From: Pyrinomonadaceae bacterium
GTDB lineage: Bacteria > Acidobacteriota > Blastocatellia > Pyrinomonadales > Pyrinomonadaceae
Direction of reading: 5' to 3'
DNA: 46,163 nt
Assembly: GCA_030838445.1 (NCBI GenBank)
Contig: JAUZFQ010000140.1
Coordinates: 1 to 46,163, forward strand
Shown: piece by piece, positions 8,814 through 18,060 of the stretch
How the letters are laid out: every line of letters begins with the position of its first letter
Position numbering within the stretch: position 1 is the stretch's first letter
Translations under genes and position numbers: made by a program
Notes under the pieces: model-generated
The model's input: only the letters and a program-made list of their open reading frames with translations
Database searches by the model: none
Told to the model about the DNA's origin: nothing

Positions 8814-10172
8814 CGTCGCCGCCTGCGCCGCGAGTTGCGAGATGATGTCGTCGCCGTCCGACTTCGCCTTTGCCTTGAGCGTGTTGGTGACGACCGGCTC
8901 ACCGCCGCGTTGCAGTTTGTATTCGAGCGTCAACTCGTCTCTGGCCTTCAACGAACCGGCCACGCCGCTGCCCTGAGCGCCGCCTTCCGCCGGAGCGGCC
9001 ACGCCGCCTGCAATCGCCGCGGACTTCTTGAGGAAACCGCCGAAGCCGCCCCCGCCGCCCTTCTTGTGCGAGACCGTCGTGTAGAGCACGTAGTCGCACT
9101 CCTTCTGCTTGGCCTCGGCCTCGACGCCCTGCGTCTGCCGCGCTTCGAGCGCGACCACTTCGACGGGCGCGCCCTTCAAATTACTCACCAACTTGCCGCG
9201 CACCGCGTCGGCCAGAGACGAAGCGTCAACGTAATCGGCCGCCGCCAGAGTCTTCGTCAACGCCACGCCGACGCGCACCACGCCCGCGCGCTTCGCGCCG
9301 ACCGCACCCGAACTCACCTCCCCCGTGCCGACGTTGTGCAACGGGTTGTTCTCGTCGTTATCGCGCGCGGCCGACGACGCCATCGCCGCCGCGCCGTACA
9401 TCTCGCTCATGTCCTTCACCTGCCGGTAGTCGGCGGGCGCGTCGAAGAGGCTGTTGTCGAGGACGGCGTTGGCAATCTCCAATACCTCCTGCGTGAAAGT
9501 GAACGACTCGTTGCCGTTGTCGTCGAACAGCGTCGTCGTGGTCATGACGGGATAGCCGAGTTTGGCCACGCCGACCTGCTTCATGCGGTATTCGTCGCGG
9601 CAACCGCCGCCTTGCGAGGCGACGTTGTAGCCGGAGGCGCTCTGGTAGTTGCAATCGAGCACGAACGCCGCGTCAATGTACCAGCCGTCCGTCTCCATCC
9701 GGCTGCGCGTGACCTGACAGGCGTCCGGCGACGACTCGGTGACGATTGCTGTCTTGATGCGCCGCGCCGGGTAGCCGAACATTTTCTTGCGCTCGCCCGT
9801 GTCCGTCGCGGTGAACGTCGAAGTCACGACGCCGCCCCGGTGCGACGGCGCGGCCGCAGACGTTTTCTGCCCGGCCGTGGCCGTCCCAGCCGTGTCGGTC
9901 GTGTTCTGATCGAACGGCATCACGACGTAAGTTTTCGTCGGCACGCCGAGTTGCAGGTTGCGTCTCAGGTCGCACTGCGTGATCGTGACTGACGCTTCGT
10001 TCTGCTCGGTGCGCTGGCGCTTGCCCTTGATGTAGACGGTTTGCTCTGAAACTTGCCCGCCCGTCGTGTTCTTGGTTTTGATCTTCACGTCGGCGCGCGC
10101 TGATGTGGCGAGACCTGCGCCGCCGCAGCTTAGAATGAAGGCGAGGCAGGCGTGGCGGAATAAATTTTTCAT
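8784..10172 (-). CDS. Secreted protein of unknown function (DUF4412-like N-terminal half)
   Basis: A 462-residue exported protein. A signal peptide (MKNLFRHACLAFILSCGGAGLATSARA) is followed by a beta-rich domain (DVKIKTKNTTGGQVSEQTVYIKGKRQRTE...) like proteins that describe how a lipoprotein or outer-membrane factor was modified; I do not recognise a definite function. About residues 285-460 form a second domain (GVVRVGVALTKTL... CDYVLYTTVSHKKGGGGGFGGFLKK) with a Gly-rich insert. The conserved YVLYT pattern recalls periplasmic LpoB/DUF4410-like folds. The gene is divergent from the sigma-factor gene. Confidence 0.8.
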   Translation of the reverse strand: MKNLFRHACLAFILSCGGAGLATSARADVKIKTKNTTGGQVSEQTVYIKGKRQRTEQNEASVTITQCDLRRNLQLGVPTKTYVVMPFDQNTTDTAGTATAGQKTSAAAPSHRGGVVTSTFTATDTGERKKMFGYPARRIKTAIVTESSPDACQVTRSRMETDGWYIDAAFVLDCNYQSASGYNVASQGGGCRDEYRMKQVGVAKLGYPVMTTTTLFDDNGNESFTFTQEVLEIANAVLDNSLFDAPADYRQVKDMSEMYGAAAMASSAARDNDENNPLHNVGTGEVSSGAVGAKRAGVVRVGVALTKTLAAADYVDASSLADAVRGKLVSNLKGAPVEVVALEARQTQGVEAEAKQKECDYVLYTTVSHKKGGGGGFGGFLKKSAAIAGGVAAPAEGGAQGSGVAGSLKARDELTLEYKLQRGGEPVVTNTLKAKAKSDGDDIISQLAAQAATAVRAAAATK

Positions 10173-10333
10173 TTGGGCGATTTCCTTTGGGCTGTAATGA
10201 CTGCTGCGGGACGCTCGTCCGGCTCATCCGGCGCGGCGCGATTTTTTTTCGTCCCCATCATAATACGCGTAAGTAAGTGGGGAAAAGGATCATCAAAGAT
10301 TCGTTTTTTGGCAGGCCGGACGGCGCGCGCGTT

Positions 10334-10362
10334 TTGATAAGGTGCAAGCACTCGTTTATACT
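10334..10362 (+). promoter_or_regulatory. Sigma70-type promoter of the sigma-factor/kinase operon
   Basis: TTGATA (10334-10339), a 17-base spacer and TATACT (10357-10362). The predicted start point is near 10369, giving a leader of about 55 bases. Housekeeping-type control of an ECF-like sigma gene implies that it is not strictly autoregulated. Confidence 0.7.
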
Positions 10363-10406
10363 TGCCCCGACGCGCGCCCGAAGCTGGTCGGAACTGTTTG
10401 GTTGAG

Positions 10407-10427
10407 ATGTCGAAAATTCCCCTGTGA
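10407..10427 (+). CDS. Possible six-residue leader peptide overlapping the sigma-factor start
   Basis: ATG at 10407 opens a frame reading MSKIPL and stopping at TGA 10425-10427, which overlaps the GTG start of the sigma gene as GTGA. That GTG has no recognisable ribosome-binding site, so coupling from this mini-frame could drive its translation. This is inference; the mini-frame itself has no strong Shine-Dalgarno either. Confidence 0.25.
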   Translation: MSKIPL

Positions 10428-10993
10428 GTACATCCTCCCCACATGACGTGACCCGTTTGCTCATCCAGTTAACGGATGGCAACCGGACTGTGTTGGACGA
10501 CCTGCTGCCGCTCGTCTACGGCGAGTTGCGCAGTTTGGCCGCCAACTACCTGCGCCGCGAACGCTCCGCACACACGCTGCAACCCACGGCCTTAGTCCAT
10601 GAAGCCTACCTCCGGCTCATCGATCAGAGTCAGGTCAGGTGGCAAAACCGCGCGCACTTCTTCGGCGTCGCCGCGCAGATGATGCGCCGCATCCTCGTGG
10701 ATCACGCGCGCGGCCACAACGCCGAGAAACGCGGCGGCGAAATCCACAAGCTCTCGCTCGACGAGAACGTGGACGTGACGGACGAACGCGCCACCGATCT
10801 CATCGCGCTCGACGACGCCCTGACCGCACTCGCCGCCCTCGACGAGCAGAAGAGCCGCATCGTCGAACTCCGCTTCTTCGGCGGCCTGTCGGTCGAAGAG
10901 ACGGCCGAAGTCCTCGGCGTCAGCGCGCCCACAGTCAAACGCCAATGGCGCATGGCGAAAGCATGGCTCTACGGACAAGTGCAAAAGCAGTGA
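10424..10993 (+). CDS. ECF-like RNA polymerase sigma factor (TIGR02999-type)
   Basis: A 189-residue sigma factor. Region 2 is around residues 25-95 (LLPLVYGELRSLAANYLRRER...HTLQPTALVHEAYLRL, then AAQMMRRILVDHAR). Region 4 is at 130-185, with the helix-turn-helix LSVEETAEVLGVSAPTVKRQWRMAKAWL. This is the subgroup common in Acidobacteriota and Planctomycetes, and is characteristically followed by a Ser/Thr kinase gene, as here. No anti-sigma factor is present; kinase-dependent control is the usual proposal for the subgroup. It starts with GTG. The stop codon is the first triplet of the long hairpin at 10991-11074. Confidence 0.92.
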   Translation: MSTSSPHDVTRLLIQLTDGNRTVLDDLLPLVYGELRSLAANYLRRERSAHTLQPTALVHEAYLRLIDQSQVRWQNRAHFFGVAAQMMRRILVDHARGHNAEKRGGEIHKLSLDENVDVTDERATDLIALDDALTALAALDEQKSRIVELRFFGGLSVEETAEVLGVSAPTVKRQWRMAKAWLYGQVQKQ

Positions 10994-11074
10994 CGAGTGA
11001 CAAGTGACGAGTGACAAGTTAAGACCAAAAAACTTGTCTTTGCTCTCGTCACTTGTCACTCGTCACTTGTCACT
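10991..11074 (+). repeat. Hairpin of GTGACAA/GTGACGA words between sigma factor and kinase
   Basis: The left arm (10991-11020) is made of TGACGAG and TGACAAG words in alternation with a period of about 9-10 bases. The right arm (11031-11074) is the reverse complement plus one extra unit. A TTTTT run and the kinase ATG follow at once. The structure looks like an intrinsic terminator placed directly before the kinase start, so it could act as an attenuator that lowers kinase output relative to the sigma factor. Confidence 0.75.
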
Positions 11075-11080
11075 GTTTTT

Positions 11081-14000
11081 ATGACCCCCGAACGTTGGAA
11101 GCAAGTAGAAGAATTATTTCAGGCCGCGCTTGATCTGCCCCGCGAAGAACGCCCCAACTTCATCGCGGAGGCCGGCGCGGGCGACGACGCGCTTCGCCAG
11201 CAGGTGGAGGCGCTCGTCGCGCAGTACGAGGAAGCCGGAGATTTCATCGAAGCGCCCGCCTTCGCCGTCAACGGCTTCAACCCCGGCAGCGCGCCCTTCC
11301 GCACCACGCAACCCAACGACCTTGAAGAAGACCCGATGGCGGGCGCGCGCGTCGGCGCGTACAAGATCGTGCGCGAGATCGGGCGCGGCGGCATGGGCGC
11401 GGTCTATCTGGCCGTGCGCGCCGACAGCGAATATCAAAAGCGCGTCGCCATCAAACTTGTCAAGCGCGGCATGGACACCGACTTCATCCTGCGCCGCTTC
11501 CGCAACGAGCGACAGATTCTCGCCTCGCTCGACCACACCAACATCGCGCGCCTGCTCGACGGCGGCACGACCGACACGGGCTTGCCCTACTTCGTCATGG
11601 AGTACATCGAGGGGCAGCCGCTCTATCGTTACTGCGACGGCGAGAAGCTGACCGTCCAAGAGCGCCTGCGCCTCTTCGTCCAAATCTGCAACGCCGTCGC
11701 CTACGCGCACCAGAACCTCGTCGTCCACCGCGACATCAAGCCGTCGAACATTCTCATCTGCGCCGACGGCTCGCCGAAGCTTTTGGACTTCGGCATCGCC
11801 AAACTTTTAAACCCCGAACTCTCGCCCGACACGCTGACGCCGACGGCGACCGCCATGCGCCTGATGACGCCCGAATACGCCTCGCCCGAACAGGTGCGCG
11901 GCGAGTCGGCCACCCCGGCGAGCGACATCTACAGCATGGGCGTTTTGCTCTACGAACTCTTGACCGGGCATCGCCCCTACCACTTCCCCAACCGCTCGCC
12001 GCACGAGATCGCGCGCGTCATCTGCGAGGAAGAACCGGAGCACCCGTCGCGCGTCGTGACGCGACCCGAAGATTTGATCCCGCTCGACGGCGGCGGCAGC
12101 GAGACGACGGCGACGCTTGAGTTTCTCTGCAAGCTGCGCGGGACGACGTTGGAGAATTTGCGCCGCGAACTCGCGGGCGACCTCGACAACATCACCTTGA
12201 AGGCTCTGCGCAAAGAGCCGGGTCGGCGTTACACTTCGGTCGAACGCCTGCGCGAAGACATCGCGCGCCACCTCGACGGCCGACCCGTCTCCGCGCCGTT
12301 CGTCTTCCCCTCGTCGGCCAAGACTTCGCGGCTCGCCACCGGCGACGCCGTGACGGGCGAGAAGACGCTCGCCGTGCTGCCCTTCAAACTGCTCAACATC
12401 CAGCGCACCGAGGAGACCGGCGAAAACTACCTCGGCATCGGGTTGGCCGACGCGCTCATCACGCGCCTGTCGAACGTGCGCCGCTTCAGCGTGCGCCCGA
12501 CCAGTTCCGTCATTCGCTACAGCGGGACGGACATCGGCGACCCGTTCGCCGCCGGGCACGAACTCGGCGTCAGCTACGTCGTGGACGGTCGCATCCAGCG
12601 CGCGGGCGAACGCATCCGCATCACCGTCCAACTGCTCAACGTCTACGACGGCGCGACGATGTGGGCGGGTCAGTTCGACGAGAACTACACGGACGTGCTG
12701 AGTCTCGAAGACGCGATCTCGGCGCAGGTCGCCACCGCGCTCGTGCCGCAGTTGACGGGCGACGAGCGCGAGCAACTGGCGAAGCGCGGCACGGACAACG
12801 CAGAGGCGTTCGAGGTCTACCTGCGCGGCCGCTACCACTGGAACACCTTCAACGAAGAGGGCTTCGCCAAGGCTATCACCTGCTACTACCGCGCCATCGC
12901 GCTCGACCCTGACTACGCCGCCGCCTACACCGGCATCGCCGACTACTACAACTGGATCGGCATCTACGGCGTGATGCCGCCCGAAGAATGTTCCGCCGCC
13001 GCCAAGGAAGCGGGCGCGCGCGCCCTCGAACTCGACGAGACGCTGCCCGACGCGCACACCGCCTACGGCTTCGCCGTCCACACGCACGACCTCGACTGGG
13101 ACACGCCCATCGCACACTTCCAACGCGCGCGCGAACTCAACCCGCACCACGCCGCCGCGCACCTCTGGCAAGGCACGCAACTCGTCATGGAAGGCAGCTT
13201 CGACTCCGGCCTGCCGCTCGTGCGCCGCGCGCTCGAACTCGACCCGCTCACGCTGTTCAACCAGCACATGCTCGGCTTCTGCCTGTTCTACGCGCGCCGC
13301 TTCGACGAGAGCCTCGCCGTCTATCGCGAGATGATCGAGACGGCCTCGATGCACGGCCTCGGATACTTCGGCTACAGTTGGGTGCTCGGCCATCTGGGGC
13401 GGCACGACGAGGCGATTGACGCGGCGGTCAAGGCCATCGAGTTTTCCGGCCCCAGCCCGTTCATCACGGCGACGCTCGGCTCGGCCTACGCCGCGGCCGG
13501 GCGGATGCAGGAAGCGCGCCACGTCCTCGGCGAGTTGGAAGAGTTGGCCGCGAAGCGTTACGTCTCGCCCTACTATCTCGCCATCGTCTACGCCCAACTC
13601 GGCGACTACGAGCGCGCCTTCCAACTTCTCGAACAGAGTTTCACCGACCGCGAGGCGTGGATCGTGTGGCTCGGCGTCCAGCCGCAGTTCGACCCGCTGC
13701 GCTCCGACGCGCGCTTCAGTACGCTTGTGCGCCGCACGAAGAATCCCGGCATCGCGCGCCTGCGCGGCGAAGCCCCGCGCCCCGCGCCGGGCGCGCTCTT
13801 CGGTCAGGCGGCCAGCAACAGCGCCGAGATCGCGCGCGGCGTGGAACTCCACCTCAGCGACAACGAAGAGGCTCGCCAACTCTACGTCGCCGGTCACTAC
13901 TTCTCCACGCGCCGCACGGCCGACGGACTCAGACAGGCCATCGGGCGGTTCGAGCGCGCCGTCGAACTCGACCCCGGCTTCGCCATCGCCTACGCCGAAC

Positions 14001-17000
14001 TCGCCGACTGCTACGCGCTGCTCAACTGGTACGTCGAGCCGCCGCCGCCCGACGCCTTCGAGCGAGCGCGCGCGGCCGCCGTCAAAGCCGTCGGGGCTGA
14101 TCCGAATCTGGCCGAGGCGCACGCCTCGCTCGGTTACATCAAGCTGCATTACGACCGCGACTGGCAGGGCGCGGAAGCGGAGTTTCGCCGCGCCATCGAA
14201 CTGCGCCCCGGCAACGCCCTCGCGCATCGCTGGTACGCCTTCGCCCTGTCGGCCGTCGGCCGCCACGACGAGGCCGTCGCCGAGATCAAACGCGCGCAGC
14301 AGATTTCGCCGGAGTCGCCCGTCATCGCGACGGCCGTCGCCAACGTCCTCTTCCTCGCGCGCCGCTTCGACGAGGCCGTCGCGCAGTGCGGGCGCGCGCT
14401 CGAACTCGACCCCGGCTCGGTCGCCGCCCACGTCATTCTGCGCTGGGCTTACGAGCATCGCGGGATGCGCGAAGAGGCGCTCGCCGCCTACGAGCAGGAG
14501 AGCGTGTTTGCGGGCGACACGCCGACCACGCGACTCAAAGAGGCGCACGTCCTCGCAGCTTGCGGGCGTGGTGAAGAAGCCGCCGCGATCCTCCGCGAGT
14601 TGCTCGCGCGTCGCGGCGAACATTGGGTCACGGCCTACGAGATCGCCGTCATCTATTCGCTGCTGCACGACCGCGACAACGCGTTCCACTGGCTCGCCGA
14701 GGCCGAGAGCGAACACGCCGTCGGGTTCACCTTCGCGGCCGTTGACCCGCACCTCGACCATTTGCACGCCGACCCGCGCTTCGCCGAGATGTTGAAGCGC
14801 ACGAAGAACCCGCTCGCCGCGCGCTATCAGAGCGAGGAGGCCGTCACCCGCCTCGTCGTCAGCCACGACACCGACGACCCGCACCTGTCAACGCTGCCGA
14901 CGCTCGAACTGCCGTTCGGCGACCGGAACAACGGCCGCCACCTCGCGCCACACACGATAGCCGCGACAGGGCGTCGCCCGTCTCGACGCACGGCCGCCCT
15001 TGCCGCCGTGATCTTCGTCGTGCTCGCCTCGGCCGCCACGGGCGCGTACTTCTACTCGAAGCGTGCGGGCAAAACCGCTGCCGCTGCGAACCCCCTGCGG
15101 CTGACCACCCAGATCGCTCACGACTGGCATCCCGACTGCTCGCCCGACGGGCAGAAGATCGCCTTCGCCAGCAACCGCGACGGCGCGACCGAAATTTACG
15201 TGATGGATGCCGACGGCACGAACGTCCGTCGCCTGACCTTCAACACGACCGAAGACGACTGCCCCGCGTGGTCGCACGACGGGCAGAAGATCGCCTTCCA
15301 GAGTCGGCGCGACGGCCAGATGGAAGTCTACGTGATGGACGCCGACGGCTCGAACCAGCACAACCTCTCGAACGCCCCCGGCGAGGACACGCGCCCCTCG
15401 TGGTCGCCCGACGACCGGCGCATCGCCTACGGCAGCAACACGCTCGACGCGCCGACGAACTATGAAATCTTCACGATGCGCGCCGACGGCTCGGACAAAA
15501 TTAAACTGACCGACAACACCAGCTTCGACAGCGACGCCACGTGGTCGCCCGACGGCCAGAAGATCGCCTTCACCTCCGCCCGCGATGGCAAGTCTTACGA
15601 GATTTTCGTGATGAACGCCGACGGCTCGGACGTGCGCAACCTGACGAACCACCCCGGCGACGATGCGAAGCCCGCGTGGTCGCCCGACGGCAAGCACATC
15701 ACGTGGGCGGGCAACCGGCCGAACAAGACCGACTTCCCGGCCGTCTACGTGATGGACGCCGACGGCCACAACCAGCGACTCATCACCGCCGCGCGCACCT
15801 TCGACGACGAACCGGCGTGGACGGCCGACGGCCGCCGCGTCGCCTTCCAGACGCAGCGCGACGGCAACTTTGAAATCTACGTCGCCGATGCCTTCCCCGC
15901 GTTGCCCGCCGCGGCCACGACGGCCGCCGACAAGAAGATGCGCTCGCTCGCCGTGCTCCCCTTCTCGACCGTCGGCGCGCAGGGCGACGAGCAATATCTC
16001 GGCGTCGGCATCGCCGACGAGTTGACGAACAAGCTCGGCGAGTTGGACGAGATCACCCTGCGTACGTCGGGCGCGGTGCGTCGCTACCTCGGCGCGAACA
16101 AGAGCGCGATTGACGCGGGGCGCGAACTGAAAGTTGACTACGTGCTCGGCGGTTGGGTCGAGCGCGTGGGCGACCGCGTGCAGACCGCGCTCGAACTGAC
16201 GGAAGTGTCGGGCGGGCGCGTGCTCTGGGCGGAGCGTTTCAACGAGCGTTTCACCGACATCTCCACTTTGCAGACTTCGATCTCGGAACGCGTCGTGCGC
16301 GCGCTCAGTCTGGAGCTAACGGGCGACGAGCGACGCCGCCTCGCCAAGCACTACACCGAGAACAGCGAGGCGCAGCAACTATATCTCGCCGGTCGCTACC
16401 ACTGGGGCAAGCGCACGCCCGAAGGCTTGCGCCAGGCCATCGTCAATTTCGAGCAGGCCATCGCCAAAGACTCCGGCTTCGCGCTCGCCTACGCCGGACT
16501 CGCCGATTGCTACGCGCTGCAAAACTGGTATCTCGAACCGCCGCCCGCCGATGCCTTCGCGCGTGCCAAGCAGTCGGCCGAGCGCGCCGTCGCCCTCGAC
16601 GACTCGCTCGCCGAAGCTCACGTCTCGCTCGCCAACGCGAAGTTCCACTACGACCGCGACTGGCAGGGCGCGGCCGCAGAGTTTCGCCGCGCCATCAGTC
16701 TCAACCCGAACTACCCGACCGCGCACCACTGGTACGCCTTCAACCTCTCCGCGATGGAGCGGCACGACGACGCGCTCGCCGAGATCAAACGCGCAGAGGA
16801 ACTCGACCCGCGTTCGGCCGTCATCGCGACGGCCGTCGCCAACGTCCTCTTTCACGCGCGCCGCTTCGACGAAGCCATCGAGCAGTGCCGCAAGGCGCTC
16901 GCCATGGATCCCGGTTCGCTCCCGGCTCACATCGTCTTGCGTTGGAATTATGAGAAGAAAGGAATGACCGACGAGGCTCTAAAGATTTACGAGAAGGAGC

Positions 17001-17299
17001 GCGCCTTCGCCGGTGATACGCCGACGACGCGCGCGAAACTGGCTCACGTCTTAGCCGTCAGCGGCCGCGCCGACGAGTCGCGTCGCATCCTTGAAGAACT
17101 CGTCGCGCGCCGCAAACAGCAGTGGGTGACGGCCTACGAGATCGCCGTCGTCTACGCGCTGCTCGGCGATCACGACAACGCCTTCAACTGGCTCGACCGT
17201 GCAGAGCGTGAACACGCCGTCGGTTACACTTACCTGCGCGTTGACCCGCGCCTCGACAATTTACGCGGCGACCCGCGCTACGCCCAGTTGTTGCGTTGA
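11081..17299 (+). CDS. Giant membrane Ser/Thr protein kinase with FlgO-like, TPR and PD40 propeller modules
   Basis: A 2072-residue sensor kinase. An N-terminal helical segment (MTPERWKQVEELFQAAL) is typical of acidobacterial kinases beside TIGR02999 sigma genes. The kinase domain has GRGGMG (from 101), VAIK with Lys125, HRDIKPSN with Asp218 and DFG with Asp236, all intact. Then come a TolB/FlgO-like domain (about 430-570), TPR block 1 (575-900), TPR block 2 (915-1240), one membrane helix (about 1303-1325), six PD40 beta-propeller repeats (about 1340-1610), a second FlgO-like domain (about 1620-1755) and TPR block 3 (1755-2065). Blocks 2 and 3 are near duplicates. The kinase is probably cytoplasmic and the propeller periplasmic. 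No Shine-Dalgarno precedes the ATG. The 3' end overlaps a convergent gene by 39 bases. Confidence 0.93.
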   Translation: MTPERWKQVEELFQAALDLPREERPNFIAEAGAGDDALRQQVEALVAQYEEAGDFIEAPAFAVNGFNPGSAPFRTTQPNDLEEDPMAGARVGAYKIVREIGRGGMGAVYLAVRADSEYQKRVAIKLVKRGMDTDFILRRFRNERQILASLDHTNIARLLDGGTTDTGLPYFVMEYIEGQPLYRYCDGEKLTVQERLRLFVQICNAVAYAHQNLVVHRDIKPSNILICADGSPKLLDFGIAKLLNPELSPDTLTPTATAMRLMTPEYASPEQVRGESATPASDIYSMGVLLYELLTGHRPYHFPNRSPHEIARVICEEEPEHPSRVVTRPEDLIPLDGGGSETTATLEFLCKLRGTTLENLRRELAGDLDNITLKALRKEPGRRYTSVERLREDIARHLDGRPVSAPFVFPSSAKTSRLATGDAVTGEKTLAVLPFKLLNIQRTEETGENYLGIGLADALITRLSNVRRFSVRPTSSVIRYSGTDIGDPFAAGHELGVSYVVDGRIQRAGERIRITVQLLNVYDGATMWAGQFDENYTDVLSLEDAISAQVATALVPQLTGDEREQLAKRGTDNAEAFEVYLRGRYHWNTFNEEGFAKAITCYYRAIALDPDYAAAYTGIADYYNWIGIYGVMPPEECSAAAKEAGARALELDETLPDAHTAYGFAVHTHDLDWDTPIAHFQRARELNPHHAAAHLWQGTQLVMEGSFDSGLPLVRRALELDPLTLFNQHMLGFCLFYARRFDESLAVYREMIETASMHGLGYFGYSWVLGHLGRHDEAIDAAVKAIEFSGPSPFITATLGSAYAAAGRMQEARHVLGELEELAAKRYVSPYYLAIVYAQLGDYERAFQLLEQSFTDREAWIVWLGVQPQFDPLRSDARFSTLVRRTKNPGIARLRGEAPRPAPGALFGQAASNSAEIARGVELHLSDNEEARQLYVAGHYFSTRRTADGLRQAIGRFERAVELDPGFAIAYAELADCYALLNWYVEPPPPDAFERARAAAVKAVGADPNLAEAHASLGYIKLHYDRDWQGAEAEFRRAIELRPGNALAHRWYAFALSAVGRHDEAVAEIKRAQQISPESPVIATAVANVLFLARRFDEAVAQCGRALELDPGSVAAHVILRWAYEHRGMREEALAAYEQESVFAGDTPTTRLKEAHVLAACGRGEEAAAILRELLARRGEHWVTAYEIAVIYSLLHDRDNAFHWLAEAESEHAVGFTFAAVDPHLDHLHADPRFAEMLKRTKNPLAARYQSEEAVTRLVVSHDTDDPHLSTLPTLELPFGDRNNGRHLAPHTIAATGRRPSRRTAALAAVIFVVLASAATGAYFYSKRAGKTAAAANPLRLTTQIAHDWHPDCSPDGQKIAFASNRDGATEIYVMDADGTNVRRLTFNTTEDDCPAWSHDGQKIAFQSRRDGQMEVYVMDADGSNQHNLSNAPGEDTRPSWSPDDRRIAYGSNTLDAPTNYEIFTMRADGSDKIKLTDNTSFDSDATWSPDGQKIAFTSARDGKSYEIFVMNADGSDVRNLTNHPGDDAKPAWSPDGKHITWAGNRPNKTDFPAVYVMDADGHNQRLITAARTFDDEPAWTADGRRVAFQTQRDGNFEIYVADAFPALPAAATTAADKKMRSLAVLPFSTVGAQGDEQYLGVGIADELTNKLGELDEITLRTSGAVRRYLGANKSAIDAGRELKVDYVLGGWVERVGDRVQTALELTEVSGGRVLWAERFNERFTDISTLQTSISERVVRALSLELTGDERRRLAKHYTENSEAQQLYLAGRYHWGKRTPEGLRQAIVNFEQAIAKDSGFALAYAGLADCYALQNWYLEPPPADAFARAKQSAERAVALDDSLAEAHVSLANAKFHYDRDWQGAAAEFRRAISLNPNYPTAHHWYAFNLSAMERHDDALAEIKRAEELDPRSAVIATAVANVLFHARRFDEAIEQCRKALAMDPGSLPAHIVLRWNYEKKGMTDEALKIYEKERAFAGDTPTTRAKLAHVLAVSGRADESRRILEELVARRKQQWVTAYEIAVVYALLGDHDNAFNWLDRAEREHAVGYTYLRVDPRLDNLRGDPRYAQLLR

Positions 17300-17539
17300 A
17301 CGCTTGTTCACGGGCATTGCCACCACGTCGCCGCCCGCGCGAAACGGCGTCACGACATTTGCGATTTGCGCGTCGCGCCGCATGTTCCGGCGCTCGCGCG
17401 CACGCAACGCCAGACGATACTCAACGTGCTCGAACCCGGCTTCCACCATGCGCGACATCGCGTAGGCGAAGCTCCTCGACACGAAAGTCAACCCGCACCC
17501 GGCGGCCACCACAATTCCGAAATAGATTAAATAGTTCAT
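17261..17539 (-). CDS. Small single-pass membrane protein, unknown function
   Basis: 92 residues. An N-terminal hydrophobic helix (YLIYFGIVVAAGCGLTFV) is followed by a basic, helical cytoplasmic region (EYRLALRARERRNMRRDAQ). I do not recognise a family. AGGGAGA at a proper distance before the ATG supports a real gene. Its last 39 bases overlap the 3' end of the giant kinase gene on the other strand, which makes the C-terminal 12 residues constrained by the kinase reading frame. Confidence 0.55.
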   Translation of the reverse strand: MNYLIYFGIVVAAGCGLTFVSRSFAYAMSRMVEAGFEHVEYRLALRARERRNMRRDAQIANVVTPFRAGGDVVAMPVNKRSTQQLGVARVAA

Positions 17540-17560
17540 CGCTTCACTCTCCCTCGCCGT

Positions 17561-17603
17561 CGCTTTTTCAAATCAACTTTTCCGCTTTTCAAATCAACTT
17601 TCC
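17561..17603. repeat. 21-bp tandem duplication
   Basis: TTTCAAATCAACTTT occurs at 17566-17580 and 17587-17601 with the same flanks (CGCTT... TTCC). It lies in the minus-strand leader of the small membrane-protein gene. A weaker third copy may follow (TTCAATTAACTCT). Confidence 0.65.
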
Positions 17604-17650
17604 AATGCTCGCCCCTTCAATTAACTCTCCGCTGCGCCCCGCTGCCCGTC

Positions 17651-17899
17651 TTAACTCGCGGCTTCCTGACTGACCAACACGCCCGCCAGCGACTTCAGTC
17701 CCTTCAACCAACGCTCGCGTCTCGCCCGTCGCCGTCCGGCCTTGATCTCGTCGAGGCGGCGGCTGCTTTCAGCGCGGCTCGCGTGGCGCGTCACCAGTTC
17801 CCGGTAATAAGCGCGGTAATAGTCGCCGCCCTGCTGCGTGTTGTTCCCGGCGTGAATCGCCAACGCCTGCATCTTCGTCATGTTCGTCGCACTCGTCAT
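17651..17899 (-). CDS. Small basic hypothetical protein
   Basis: 82 residues, with no membrane segment or known domain. The middle is charged and helical (DYYRAYYRELVTRHASRAESSRRLDEIKAGRRRARRERW). GGGGAG sits 11 bases before the ATG, which supports translation. It precedes the small membrane-protein gene on the same strand with about 110 bases between, so the two may be cotranscribed. Confidence 0.55.
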   Translation of the reverse strand: MTSATNMTKMQALAIHAGNNTQQGGDYYRAYYRELVTRHASRAESSRRLDEIKAGRRRARRERWLKGLKSLAGVLVSQEAAS

Positions 17900-18060
17900 C
17901 GCCGTTCGTCTCCCCTGCGCCGAAGCCTGCCGCTTCCAACCGCTGTTTTAATTGCCTCTATTAACTAACGCGCAAACGTCCGGCAAACGGGATCAACTTT
18001 TTCGGCCGCCGCGCTATTTTTCCGTCCCGTGGTTGCCACACGGCGACGCGCAGACAAAAA

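Noticed and set aside
11807-14884. A 1025-residue open frame opposite the giant kinase
   Set aside because: Same artefact: no recognisable domain and typical Arg/Val/Gly-rich composition.
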